From Nitrospiraceae bacterium (GTDB lineage: Bacteria; Nitrospirota; Nitrospiria; Nitrospirales; Nitrospiraceae): DNA of 7,967 nucleotides. Positions within the stretch are counted from its first letter, which is position 1. Every line of letters starts with the position of its first letter. Of the stretch, positions 1-7,420 are shown one piece after another. The notes under the pieces are model-generated. The model did no database searches. It had not been told where the DNA came from and saw only the letters and a list, made by a program, of their open reading frames with translations. The stretch spans positions 1 through 7,967 of the forward strand of contig SYGW01000121.1 in NCBI GenBank assembly GCA_005800255.1, in the 5' to 3' direction. Position numbers and translations under genes: made by a program.

Positions 1-1
1 G

Positions 2-1033
2 ATTCTGTCGCGCATCACGGAGCCGACTGAAGGGGAGGCCGAGATCCACGGACGGATGGGCTCGCTTCTGGAGGTGGGGACCGGATTTCATCCCGAGATG
101 TCGGGCCGAGAGAACATTTATCTCAACGGCGCGATTCTGGGAATGAGACGACGCGAGATTGAGCGCAAATTCGACGAAATCGTGAACTTCGCCGGAGTCG
201 AGGAGTTTTTGGACACGGAAGTGAAACACTACTCGACCGGCATGTACATGCGGCTCGCATTCGCCGTTGCGTCCCATCTGGAGCCCGATATCCTAGTCGT
301 AGATGAGGTCTTGTCGGTCGGGGATGCACAGTTCCAAGATAAATGCCTGGGGAAAATGAGCCAGGTTGCCGGCAGTGGACGGACCGTGCTCTTCGTCAGC
401 CACAACCTAGCGGCGGTCCGAAGTCTGTGCACCCGCGCGTGCCTGATCGACAGCGGACAAATCCAGATGCAGGGCAAGCCCGAGGACGTCATATCCGAAT
501 ACCTAGCATCATTTCGCTCCTCCGAACATCCGCATGACAATTTGCTAGCTGAAAGGACCGATCGCTCTGGCAGCGGGAGAGTCTGTGTGAACAGCTTTGA
601 GGCCCGTGCGTCCGGTGAGCAACCGGGCCATCCCCGCACCGGCAGCGGCGCAGAGTTCATCATTGGCTATACCACGACGGAAAATAAGAAGCTGACTCGG
701 TTCGAAGTGGGTGTGGTCGTGGTGGATCAAGATGGCGTAGCGGTGTTTTCATGCACGACGAGAATGACCCGTGTGCGGCTCTTTCATGCTGCGCCGCCTT
801 CCGGGCGCGTCATCTGTAAGATAAAGAACCTGCCTCTCATTCCCGGCACATATTGGGTCAACATTACCCTGAAGGACGAATGGGGGCTGGCCGATTCCAT
901 CATGAAGGCTGCAAGTTTTCCGGTCGTCTACGATGGGACCGGTGAATTTATTGTGATCCCGTCCCGTGTGGTAGGTCACGTGGTCGTCCAACACGAATGG
1001 GCCATCACGTCCGAATCCGTGCCTCCCAGATAA
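2..1033 (+). CDS. wzt: ABC transporter ATP-binding protein, Wzt-like polysaccharide exporter (5' partial)
   Basis: This is the ATPase of a Wzm/Wzt-type exporter that moves lipid-linked polysaccharide across the inner membrane. The frame is open to the left edge, so the start and Walker A motif lie outside; 343 residues are visible. Numbering from the first visible codon, residues 20-32 carry the GSLLEVGTGFHPE block typical of Wzt/TagH-type ATPases. The ABC signature is the variant YSTGM at 77-81, Walker B is DILVVDE with D101 and E102, and the H-loop histidine is H134. From about residue 185 a second, beta-rich domain follows and ends in a pattern (FPVVYDGTG, then a hydrophobic strand and HEW) that resembles the Wzt C-terminal carbohydrate-binding domain. 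In characterised Wzt proteins this domain recognises the chain's terminal modification before export. The internal ATG at 56 is not the real start, because homology continues upstream. The Wzm permease is not in the window and is probably just upstream. Confidence 0.93.
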   Translation: MLSRITEPTEGEAEIHGRMGSLLEVGTGFHPEMSGRENIYLNGAILGMRRREIERKFDEIVNFAGVEEFLDTEVKHYSTGMYMRLAFAVASHLEPDILVVDEVLSVGDAQFQDKCLGKMSQVAGSGRTVLFVSHNLAAVRSLCTRACLIDSGQIQMQGKPEDVISEYLASFRSSEHPHDNLLAERTDRSGSGRVCVNSFEARASGEQPGHPRTGSGAEFIIGYTTTENKKLTRFEVGVVVVDQDGVAVFSCTTRMTRVRLFHAAPPSGRVICKIKNLPLIPGTYWVNITLKDEWGLADSIMKAASFPVVYDGTGEFIVIPSRVVGHVVVQHEWAITSESVPPR

Positions 1034-1073
1034 AGGAAGTCCGCCTGTTTCGCAACACGATAAAGGTGAACGA
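1034..1073 (+). other. 40-base gap between wzt and the sulfotransferase gene
   Basis: This gap and the 33-base one at 7863-7895 are the only non-coding stretches in the window. It holds the ribosome binding site of the next gene near its right end. I see no inverted repeat followed by a T-run and no convincing -35/-10 pair, so read-through from wzt is the simplest view. Confidence 0.6.
1062..1069 (+). promoter_or_regulatory. Ribosome binding site of the sulfotransferase gene
   Basis: AAAGGTGA lies 4 bases before the ATG at 1074 (7 bases counted from AAGG). It supports that start, which also places the sulfate-donor loop at residues 8-15, as usual for the family. Confidence 0.6.
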
Positions 1074-2195
1074 ATGCGCCCGCTGTTCATAGGTGGTTAT
1101 CCGAAGTCGGGGACCACGTTGTTGCTCTCTCTCCTGGACGGCCATCCGGAGGTGGTGGTCTTTCCAGAGGAAACGAGATTTTTCGGATTCCTGTTGCCGC
1201 TGTTGCAATCGGGCGCGTCCCGCGAGGCGGTGCTTGAGCAGGCCTACAATCACACCGGTGTGCGGTTCTTTCGCGAGGGCGTGTTCGACGATGGCGCTGG
1301 CATCCGCGACTATTCGGCGATTGATTTTTCCCTTTACCAGCGCACGGTGGAGTCCCTGTGGGCATCGTCCCGGTATAGCGACGCCGGCCTGCTCACCGCG
1401 CTGGTAAGCGCCTACGCGATTGTGACTGGCCAGGACCCCTCCCGGAAGCGATATTGGATCGAAAAGAGCCCAGGGAACGAACACTTCGCAAGGGAGATTC
1501 TACGCCTCTTCCCGGACGCGAGCTTTGTCTGCACGCTCAGAGAACCCCGAGCGAACTATTTCTCGTATCGGAAGAAGAAGGAAAAATATTTGAAGTACAG
1601 TATGTCCGCGGAAGAGTTTCTGCTCGCCTGGATCAAGAGCGCTCAATCCATGCTTGTCTGCGCCAGAGTGTTTTCGGGGCAGCCAGCCGATGCGCGGAAA
1701 TCCGTCAACCAATGCCTGGTCATCCTGTACGAACACTTGGCGCGCAACCCGCGTGGCACGATGGAGAGCCTGTCGAAGAGAGTGGCCCTGTCGTGGGATG
1801 AATGTCTCGTGAGCCCAACCAGGATGAGCCGGCCCTGGGAGGGGAACTCGATGCACGGCTATTCCTTTGCTGGAGTATCCTCAGAGCCAATCGGGGCCTG
1901 GAAAGCAGAGCTTGATCCCAAGGACAGCGCTTTCATCGAAGGCGTGCTCGGGGTCAAAGTCCTGACGAAGATGGGGTGGCCGCTTTCCCAGCCGGAGAGG
2001 GTGGAGGGGGGGCTGGCGGTCAGTGATACGAGGCTGCTCTTGGACATCCTGATCGGCAGGCAAAACGGATTGTCGATTCGTCAGAGGGGCGTGCTGGTGG
2101 CCCGAGTGGCCCAGTTGCGCACGGGCTGGCTCGACCTTGGATCAGGATTTGCGAATGTTCTGCTCTCAAGCAGCGGGACCGTGGATGGGCAATAG
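1074..2195 (+). CDS. PAPS-dependent sulfotransferase family protein
   Basis: Predicted cytosolic sulfotransferase of 373 residues that transfers sulfate from 3'-phosphoadenylyl sulfate (PAPS) to an acceptor, here probably a sugar of the polysaccharide. The N-terminus has the 5'-phosphosulfate loop GYPKSGTTLL at residues 8-17, with K11 as the likely catalytic lysine. The second hallmark, the 3'-phosphate-binding strand, is LREPRANYFS; R156 and S164 have the eight-residue spacing seen in known sulfotransferases. Near the C-terminus a segment of the form SSEPIGAWKAEL matches the family's usual PAPS-contact region. No signal peptide or membrane segment is evident. The ATG has a good ribosome binding site. 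The 3' end overlaps the likely start of the next gene by 11 bases. The acceptor cannot be read from sequence; the context between an exporter ATPase and glycosyltransferases favours a glycan over a small molecule or protein. Confidence 0.88.
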   Translation: MRPLFIGGYPKSGTTLLLSLLDGHPEVVVFPEETRFFGFLLPLLQSGASREAVLEQAYNHTGVRFFREGVFDDGAGIRDYSAIDFSLYQRTVESLWASSRYSDAGLLTALVSAYAIVTGQDPSRKRYWIEKSPGNEHFAREILRLFPDASFVCTLREPRANYFSYRKKKEKYLKYSMSAEEFLLAWIKSAQSMLVCARVFSGQPADARKSVNQCLVILYEHLARNPRGTMESLSKRVALSWDECLVSPTRMSRPWEGNSMHGYSFAGVSSEPIGAWKAELDPKDSAFIEGVLGVKVLTKMGWPLSQPERVEGGLAVSDTRLLLDILIGRQNGLSIRQRGVLVARVAQLRTGWLDLGSGFANVLLSSSGTVDGQ

Positions 2196-3519
2196 CATCC
2201 CCTTTGGCTCCGTGGGCATTGGTGATCGGCCCTCTCCCCTGTCCGTTCTGCATCTGAGCTGCTGGGACAATGAGGGCGGATCGGGACGGTCGGCCTACCG
2301 GCTGCACAGTGGATTGAAGCAGCTTGGCATCCGCTCGCGAATGCTGGTGGGCCGAAAACAGACCCACGATCCCGACGTCAAGGTCATCGGCGGCAACCTG
2401 TTCGGCCGACTCGACCGTCTTGGGGGCGGGATTGCCGATCGCATGGATCTGCAGTACCTCTTCTATCCGTCTTCGTTCCTGCTCAACCGGACGCGATGGG
2501 TGCGGGAGGCGGATGTCATCCAGGTCTTCAACACACACGGAGGATATTTCAGCCATCTGTCGCTGATCCCGTTGAGCCAACACCGTACGGTGGTCTGGCG
2601 TCTGTCGGACATGTGGGCCATGACTGGCCACTGTGCCTATTCTTATGAGTGTGAACGGTGGGAGACCGGATGCGGATCTTGTCCTCACCTGGAGGAGTAT
2701 CCGCGTCTCCGGATGGATACGTCCGCATTGTTGTGGAGGGTCAAAGACTGGATCTATGAGCGAGCCCGGCTGACCATCGTGGCGCCGTCGACTTGGATGG
2801 CATCACTGGTCAGGCGGAGCCCGTTACTGAGTCGATTTCCCGTTTATGTGATTCCCAACGGTCTTGATACGGAAACCTTTCGACCGGTCCCGAAGCCGTT
2901 GGCGAGGGAGCGGTTGGGCCTCGGCCCACAGGAACGCGTGGTTCTCTTCAGCGCCGCCTCCTTGCTCGATCATCGGAAGGGCGGAGCCATTCTTCGAGAG
3001 GCGATCAACCGGGCGGCGACCGAGGGAGGGGATCCAGTCACCTTATTAGTGATGGGCCGTCATGGCGCGGCCTGGCAGGCCGATAGCCCCTTCCAGACCG
3101 TGAACTTGGGATACGTCGAAAGCGACGAGGCGCTGGCGACTGCCTATTCGGCCGCCGACGTGTTTGTGCTGCCCGCCCTGGCCGAAAACCTTCCCAACAG
3201 CGTCCTGGAAAGCATGGCCTGCGGTACGCCGGTTCTGTCTTTCGATGTGGGAGGCATTGCCGAAGCGGTCCGGCACATGGAAACGGGGTATCTGGCGGCC
3301 AAGGTAGAAGCGGCGGACCTAGCCAGGGGCCTGCGGGTTCTGTTGGATTCGCCCGAGTTGCGCGGCCGCCTGGGCAGCCGCTGTCGGGAGGTGGCGCTAC
3401 AGGAATATCCCGCCGAGTTGGAGGCCCAGCGTTTTGTGAGCCTCTACCGCGACGTCACCGGACAGAGTCGTCTATCCCGGGAAGCTGAGGAGCGCGCCCA
3501 GCATGTCTATGCATCCTGA
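2185..3519 (+). CDS. Glycosyltransferase, GT4-like (GT-B fold), with an internal four-cysteine motif
   Basis: Retaining-type glycosyltransferase predicted to add a sugar to the growing glycan on the cytoplasmic face of the inner membrane. From the ATG at 2185 it has 444 residues. The N-terminal acceptor domain starts with a VLHLS strand and a GGSGRSAYRLH helix. The C-terminal donor domain has IPNGLDTETF and the GT4 EX7E motif, ENLPNSVLE, with E334 and E342, followed by ACGTPVLSFDVGG. In the N-terminal half, C150, C156, C163 and C166 form a C-X5-C-X6-C-X2-C cluster after a DMWAMTGHC segment; several GT4 enzymes of polysaccharide clusters have similar cysteines. The start is uncertain: the ATG at 2185 has a weak GGGA six bases upstream, the ATG at 2155 has AGGA seven bases upstream, and a TTG at 2137 is also in frame. 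All overlap the sulfotransferase gene; 2185 is chosen for the shortest overlap. Donor and acceptor are unknown. Confidence 0.9.
   Translation: MGNSIPFGSVGIGDRPSPLSVLHLSCWDNEGGSGRSAYRLHSGLKQLGIRSRMLVGRKQTHDPDVKVIGGNLFGRLDRLGGGIADRMDLQYLFYPSSFLLNRTRWVREADVIQVFNTHGGYFSHLSLIPLSQHRTVVWRLSDMWAMTGHCAYSYECERWETGCGSCPHLEEYPRLRMDTSALLWRVKDWIYERARLTIVAPSTWMASLVRRSPLLSRFPVYVIPNGLDTETFRPVPKPLARERLGLGPQERVVLFSAASLLDHRKGGAILREAINRAATEGGDPVTLLVMGRHGAAWQADSPFQTVNLGYVESDEALATAYSAADVFVLPALAENLPNSVLESMACGTPVLSFDVGGIAEAVRHMETGYLAAKVEAADLARGLRVLLDSPELRGRLGSRCREVALQEYPAELEAQRFVSLYRDVTGQSRLSREAEERAQHVYAS
3487..3492 (+). promoter_or_regulatory. Ribosome binding site deciding the GT2 start
   Basis: GAGGAG lies inside the 3' end of the upstream glycosyltransferase gene, 10 bases before the ATG at 3503 and 16 before the in-frame ATG at 3509. 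It favours 3503. Confidence 0.55.
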
Positions 3520-4465
3520 GCGGTCCCTCGTCTCCATCGTCACGCCGTCGTTCAACCAGGCGGGCTTCATCGAGGGCACGATGCGGTCCGTATTGGACCA
3601 GGACTATCCGCATGTTGAATACCTGGTGCTGGACGGAGGGTCCACGGACGGCAGCGCGGGGATCATCCAGCAGTACGCGCCCCGTCTTGCCTATTGGACC
3701 AGCGGACCGGACAAGGGCCAGGCCGACGCCATCAATCGAGGGTGGCGGGTGGCGAAAGGGGAGATTCTGGCCTATCTGAACGCCGACGATCAGTACCTGC
3801 CGGGGACCGTGGCTCGCGCGGTAGCCTTCTTCGAACGGCATCCGGAGGTCGGAGTTGTCTACGGCTCCTGTTACTCGGTGCTGCCCGCGGGGGTCCGCTA
3901 CCAGTATGTGCCGACCGATTTTTCCCTCGAACGGCTCATGGTTGAGAATTTCATTCCTCAGCCGGCCGTTTTCATCAGACGATCGGTGCTGGATCAGGTA
4001 GGCTTGCTGGACGATTCATTGCACTACTGCCTGGACTATGAGCTTTGGCTCCGTGCGGCTCTTGCAGGAGTCCGTTTCAGCCGGATCGAGGGCCCTGCGC
4101 TGGCCAGTTTTCGCATCTGGCCCGGGTCCAAGACCTCCGACGATCCGGAAAGGTGGATCAACGAACGGCTCCAGGTGATGGAGCGGGCGTTCGCTCACGA
4201 ACGAGCCCCAAGGAATGCAGATCCCTTGAAAATTCTGGCACGGGCCAAGGCCTATCTCTCCATGGCCTACGGTGTGTCCGTCTGCGGCGATCTCCGGTCA
4301 GTTCGCGTCCTGCTGAAGCGGGCGTTTCAGGCGATGCCGTCGATTATCGGCGATCCGCAATTCCTAAGTCTGGCCGGGGCGGCGCTCATCGGGCGTCGGG
4401 GCAGCCATCTGGTGCGCCAGGTAAAGTGGGCCATCCTCAACTGGCGCGAATCGGCAATGCGATGA
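3503..4465 (+). CDS. Family 2 glycosyltransferase (GT-A fold)
   Basis: Inverting-type glycosyltransferase of 320 residues, predicted to transfer a sugar from a nucleotide donor during repeat-unit assembly at the inner membrane. The nucleotide-binding N-terminus reads VSIVTPSFNQAGFIEGTM. It is followed by DGGSTDGS with D44 and D49, and by the DXD-type metal site NADD at residues 93-96. A DYELWLR block at 178-184 matches the region that often holds the catalytic acidic residue in this family. The last 90 or so residues are a variable, mostly helical tail with basic residues and no obvious transmembrane segment. The start overlaps the previous gene by 17 bases and has a GAGGAG ribosome binding site. 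The stop overlaps the next start as ATGA. Homologues of this pattern are common in O-antigen and exopolysaccharide clusters; the specific sugar cannot be told. Confidence 0.92.
   Translation: MSMHPERSLVSIVTPSFNQAGFIEGTMRSVLDQDYPHVEYLVLDGGSTDGSAGIIQQYAPRLAYWTSGPDKGQADAINRGWRVAKGEILAYLNADDQYLPGTVARAVAFFERHPEVGVVYGSCYSVLPAGVRYQYVPTDFSLERLMVENFIPQPAVFIRRSVLDQVGLLDDSLHYCLDYELWLRAALAGVRFSRIEGPALASFRIWPGSKTSDDPERWINERLQVMERAFAHERAPRNADPLKILARAKAYLSMAYGVSVCGDLRSVRVLLKRAFQAMPSIIGDPQFLSLAGAALIGRRGSHLVRQVKWAILNWRESAMR
4462..4465 (+). promoter_or_regulatory. ATGA stop-start overlap, likely translational coupling
   Basis: The TGA of the GT2 gene and the ATG of the next glycosyltransferase share two bases. 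No clear ribosome binding site precedes this ATG, which suggests translation by re-initiation after the GT2 gene is read. Confidence 0.6.
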
Positions 4466-5619
4466 CGACAGCCGCTCCCAGCAAAGGGTACCGGGTGTCG
4501 ATTCCCCTGGGGTCTTTCCATCTCTCCGGAGGCGTCAAGGTGCTGGTGCTGCTGGCCAACGGGATGGCGGAACGGGAGTGGAGCATCACTTTCCTGGTCC
4601 CCGATTATGCGTCGGCATCTCCTTTCGCACTGGACCCGCGGATGCAGGTTCGCGTGGTCTCGACCGGTCCTTGCTGGCTTCCACGCCGATTAAAGCAGAT
4701 CATCTATTACGGCAAGCTCTTGGTGCTGGCTGGCGGCGCGGTGGACCTGTGTCTGGCAAACTATTATTTGACCGCGTACTGCGCGGTGGTGTCTTCCTGG
4801 TTAACGGGCCGTAAGACTTCCGTCCTCTGGTACATCCAGGGATACGAAGCTGGTAGCCACGGGCTCATGGCAGAGGACGGAGTGATCGGCCGGCTCCTGC
4901 GCTATGCGCTGGCCTCCCTGAGCTACCGGCTGCCGGTCCCGATCTGGTGCGTCTCTAACTGGGTGAAGGACCGGATCGGACGGGCCGATGCGAAGGTGGT
5001 CTTCCCACCTGCGCTGAATCTGGGGCAGTTCGCTCCGAAGAAGACGGAGCGACGGGGAGGGCCGGTGGTGATCGGCACGATCGGACGCCGGGGAGCGACT
5101 AAGGGCTATGAAGATTTCTTGAAGGCGCTGGAATCGCTGCCCACGCGGATGGGCCTCCACGTCTTGGTTGCCTCGCCTGTGTCTGGCGAAGTGCCGCTGC
5201 CGCCCGACGTGTCGGCGGAAGGTGTGCATGCGACGACCGAATCGGCCATGGCGGCTTTCTACAACCGGTGCGATATCTTTGTGCTTCCTTCCCGGATGGA
5301 AGGATTTCCGCTTCCTCCCCTGGAAGCCATGGCCTGTGGTTGTGCGGTCGTGTCGACGCAGTGCGGAGGAGTCGTGGAATATGCTTGTGACGGGGTCAAC
5401 TGCCTGCTCGCGCCCACGCGTGATCCCGTGGCGCTAGGCCGAGCGCTCGAGCGGTTGATCCACGACGCTGCGCTGCGCGAACGCCTGAGTCGTGAGGCCG
5501 TCCGAACCGCAGGAGCCTTCGGGTACCAGGCCATGGTCAAGACGTTTGTCCAGCAGGTGGCAGGACTGTCCGGCGCGGCGGACCTAGCGCGTGAGACACA
5601 GGAGGCGCTCAGTAGATGA
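4462..5619 (+). CDS. Glycosyltransferase, GT4-like (GT-B fold)
   Basis: Second GT-B glycosyltransferase of the cluster, 385 residues. The N-terminal domain opens with RVSIPLGSFHLSGGVKVL, the glycine-rich loop seen at the acceptor side of GT4 enzymes. The donor domain includes VIGTIGRRGATKGYEDF, a strand-loop with a basic patch that commonly contacts donor phosphates. It also has the EX7E motif EGFPLPPLE with E280 and E288, followed by ACGCAVVSTQCGG. Hydrophobic stretches around residues 80-115 may help the protein sit on the membrane but do not look like clear transmembrane helices. The same frame stays open upstream to about 4045, but that part lies within the GT2 gene and does not resemble the family. 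The ATG at 4462, with its ATGA overlap, is therefore taken as the start. It ends in another ATGA overlap with the cytidylyltransferase gene. Donor and acceptor are unknown. Confidence 0.9.
   Translation: MTTAAPSKGYRVSIPLGSFHLSGGVKVLVLLANGMAEREWSITFLVPDYASASPFALDPRMQVRVVSTGPCWLPRRLKQIIYYGKLLVLAGGAVDLCLANYYLTAYCAVVSSWLTGRKTSVLWYIQGYEAGSHGLMAEDGVIGRLLRYALASLSYRLPVPIWCVSNWVKDRIGRADAKVVFPPALNLGQFAPKKTERRGGPVVIGTIGRRGATKGYEDFLKALESLPTRMGLHVLVASPVSGEVPLPPDVSAEGVHATTESAMAAFYNRCDIFVLPSRMEGFPLPPLEAMACGCAVVSTQCGGVVEYACDGVNCLLAPTRDPVALGRALERLIHDAALRERLSREAVRTAGAFGYQAMVKTFVQQVAGLSGAADLARETQEALSR
5600..5605 (+). promoter_or_regulatory. Ribosome binding site of the cytidylyltransferase gene
   Basis: AGGAGG is a near-perfect Shine-Dalgarno sequence 10 bases before the ATG at 5616. 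It is the strongest such site I found in the window and lies within the 3' end of the preceding glycosyltransferase gene. Confidence 0.65.
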
Positions 5620-6410
5620 ACTATCCGCCCGTCATGGTTCTGTGCGGTGGGTTGGGGAGCCGGCTTCACGAGGAGACGGAATTCCGTCCAAAACCGATGC
5701 TGGAGATCGGGGATCGTCCGATCTTGTGGCACATCATGAAGCTGTACTCGGCCCACGGATTCAGACATTTCATCCTCTGTCTCGGCTACAAAGGCCACGT
5801 GATCAAGGAATATTTTCTCAATCATCGCGCGCTGCAGTCCGATTTCACCATTCACATGGGTCGCTCGGAGCGGGTGGAATATCACACCGATCCCGAGCAA
5901 GACAATTGGCAGGTCACATTGGTCGATACCGGACAGGCGACGCAAACGGGCGGCCGTGTGGCGCGAGCTGGGCAGTACGTCAGGGGAGATACGTTTTGCC
6001 TCACATACGGGGATGGACTCGGGGACATCAACTTGACCGCCTTGCTGAAATTCCACCACTCGCACGGAAAAATAGCGACGGTTACCGGCGTGCGACCGCC
6101 CGGACGGTTCGGCGAGCTGGAGGTGGACGCGACCGGACGAGCGACCCAGTTCAACGAGAAGCCGCAGGTGGGGGAAGGCGTCATCAATGGAGGCTTTTTC
6201 GTGTTCCAGCGGAGATTCCTCGAGCAGTTTCTGGACCAGCGGGATGACCTGATCCTTGAGCAGGAGCCCTTGCAGCGGCTGGCGCAGGCTCAGGAACTGA
6301 TGGTCTATCCGCACCACGGCTTCTGGCAGCCGATGGATACCTATCGGGAATTCAAGCTCCTCAACGAGTTGTGGGCCAAGGACAAGGCTCCATGGAAGGT
6401 GTGGCGGTGA
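5616..6410 (+). CDS. rfbF: Glucose-1-phosphate cytidylyltransferase
   Basis: Makes CDP-glucose from CTP and alpha-D-glucose 1-phosphate (EC 2.7.7.33), the first step of CDP-linked deoxysugar pathways; also known as ddhA or ascA. The 264-residue length fits the family (about 257). The nucleotidyltransferase loop is LCGGLGSRL at residues 9-17, and the PKPM block follows with K26. The segment [17 protein letters not shown] and the following [13 protein letters not shown] are highly characteristic of this enzyme as opposed to RmlA-type thymidylyltransferases. Further family blocks are [23 protein letters not shown] with metal-binding D133, [19 protein letters not shown], and the ending [13 protein letters not shown] and KAPWKVW. 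It starts in an ATGA overlap with a strong AGGAGG site, and its stop overlaps the next gene as GTGA. The following dehydratase-like gene is the expected pathway partner. Confidence 0.95.
   Translation: MNYPPVMVLCGGLGSRLHEETEFRPKPMLEIGDRPILWHIMKLYSAHGFRHFILCLGYKGHVIKEYFLNHRALQSDFTIHMGRSERVEYHTDPEQDNWQVTLVDTGQATQTGGRVARAGQYVRGDTFCLTYGDGLGDINLTALLKFHHSHGKIATVTGVRPPGRFGELEVDATGRATQFNEKPQVGEGVINGGFFVFQRRFLEQFLDQRDDLILEQEPLQRLAQAQELMVYPHHGFWQPMDTYREFKLLNELWAKDKAPWKVWR
6394..6399 (+). promoter_or_regulatory. Ribosome binding site supporting a GTG start
   Basis: GGAAGG sits seven bases before the GTG at 6407, whose GTGA overlaps the stop of the cytidylyltransferase gene. This supports 6407 over the in-frame ATG at 6392, which has only AAGG four bases upstream, and over the GTG at 6371. 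Confidence 0.5.
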
Positions 6411-7420
6411 CGCAACAGACGCTCAAAAGGACGAAATTCTGGCGCGACCGTCCGGTGTTGGTGACCGGCGCCACCGGCTTGCAGGGCGGCTGGCTCACCT
6501 GGGCCTTGAAGGCGTCCGGTGCCGAGGCAATCGTGTTGATTCGGGACCAGGTCCCGCAGGCGGAACTGTGCCGGTCGGGGTTGATTCGCCAGGTTCGGGT
6601 TGTCCGCGGGGATGTTCGGAACCAGAAATTGCTGGAACGGGTGCTGGGCGAGTACGAGGTGGACACCGTCTTTCACCTGGCGGCCCAAACGATCGTTCCC
6701 ATCGCGAACCGCAATCCCGTCTCAACGTTCGAGAGCAACATCCAGGGAGCCTGGTCGCTCTTCGAAGCCTGCCGTCGGTCTCCGCTCGTGAAGCAGATAG
6801 TGCTGGCTTCCTCGGACAAGGCCTACGGGGAGCATGCGTCGCTGCCATACCGGGAAGACCTCCCCCTGCGCGGACGTCATCCATATGACGTCAGCAAGTC
6901 CTGCGCGGACCTAGTGGCTCAGGCCTACGCCGCAACCTACGGGCTGCCCGTGGCGATCGCCCGCTGCGGCAACCTCTATGGAGGCGGGGATCTGAACTGG
7001 AACCGGCTGATCCCCGGCGTGATCCGCTCCGTTCTTCGGCAGGAGCCGCCGGTGATTCGCAGCGACGGATCCCTCACGCGCGATTACTTCTTCGTGGAAG
7101 ACGGGGCGGCGGCCTATCTCCAGCTCGCCGAGTGCCTCGCGGCAGACCGCGCGCTGATGGGGGAGGCCTTCAATTTCAGCAACGAGCATCCGATGAGCGT
7201 CTCAGAGGTGGTGCAGCGCATCCTCAAGCTGATGGGCCAACAACACCTCCGGCCGATTGTTCAGAACCAGGCCTCGAACGAGATCCCCCACCAGTATCTG
7301 AATGCGGGCAAGGCCCGGGAGCGGTTGAAGTGGCAGCCCCGCTACAGTCTGGACGAAGGGCTTGCTCAAACGATCGCCTGGTATCAGGACTTCCTGCAAG
7401 GCGAAGAGCGACATGATTGA
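6407..7420 (+). CDS. rfbG: NAD-dependent sugar dehydratase, probable CDP-glucose 4,6-dehydratase
   Basis: Extended short-chain dehydrogenase predicted to convert CDP-glucose to CDP-4-keto-6-deoxyglucose (EC 4.2.1.45; ddhB or ascB elsewhere). From the GTG at 6407 it has 337 residues. The Rossmann loop is TGATGLQGG with G21, G24 and G27. FHLAAQ follows a GDVRN block. The catalytic region is SSDKAYG with S136, D137 and K138, and the YxxxK pair is Y160 and K164. The Asp-Lys pair is what CDP-glucose 4,6-dehydratases carry where RmlB and GDP-mannose dehydratases have an acidic pair or variant. [11 protein letters not shown] at the N-terminus, [17 protein letters not shown] and the LKWQPR ending also fit the RfbG-like group. 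Substrate assignment rests partly on the adjacent rfbF. It is somewhat divergent from enterobacterial RfbG, so a relative acting on another nucleotide sugar is possible. Start alternatives are the ATG at 6392 and the GTG at 6371. The stop overlaps the next gene by 8 bases. Confidence 0.82.
   Translation: MTQQTLKRTKFWRDRPVLVTGATGLQGGWLTWALKASGAEAIVLIRDQVPQAELCRSGLIRQVRVVRGDVRNQKLLERVLGEYEVDTVFHLAAQTIVPIANRNPVSTFESNIQGAWSLFEACRRSPLVKQIVLASSDKAYGEHASLPYREDLPLRGRHPYDVSKSCADLVAQAYAATYGLPVAIARCGNLYGGGDLNWNRLIPGVIRSVLRQEPPVIRSDGSLTRDYFFVEDGAAAYLQLAECLAADRALMGEAFNFSNEHPMSVSEVVQRILKLMGQQHLRPIVQNQASNEIPHQYLNAGKARERLKWQPRYSLDEGLAQTIAWYQDFLQGEERHD

Noticed and set aside
2137..2184. TTG start at 2137 (or ATG at 2155) for the first GT4 gene
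   Set aside because: It would lengthen the overlap with the sulfotransferase and add a non-conserved leader; the 2155 start cannot be excluded and is noted in the gene entry.
2020..2688. Minus-strand open frame of 222 codons opposite the sulfotransferase and first GT4
   Set aside because: It is antisense to conserved coding sequence, with no family motif; a shadow of codon bias.
4045..4461. In-frame upstream extension of the second GT4 gene
   Set aside because: It overlaps the conserved GT2 frame by over 400 bases and its translation does not resemble a glycosyltransferase N-terminus; the ATG at 4462 is the natural start.
5259..6317. Long open frame on the minus strand (352 codons) across the GT4-cytidylyltransferase junction
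   Set aside because: It lies opposite two clearly conserved genes, its translation is rich in Arg/Pro/His with no recognisable domain, and GC-rich DNA often leaves the antisense frame open.
7362..7412. In-frame upstream extension of the cupin gene
   Set aside because: The extra 17 residues lie inside the dehydratase gene and do not look like the family; homology starts at the ATG at 7413.
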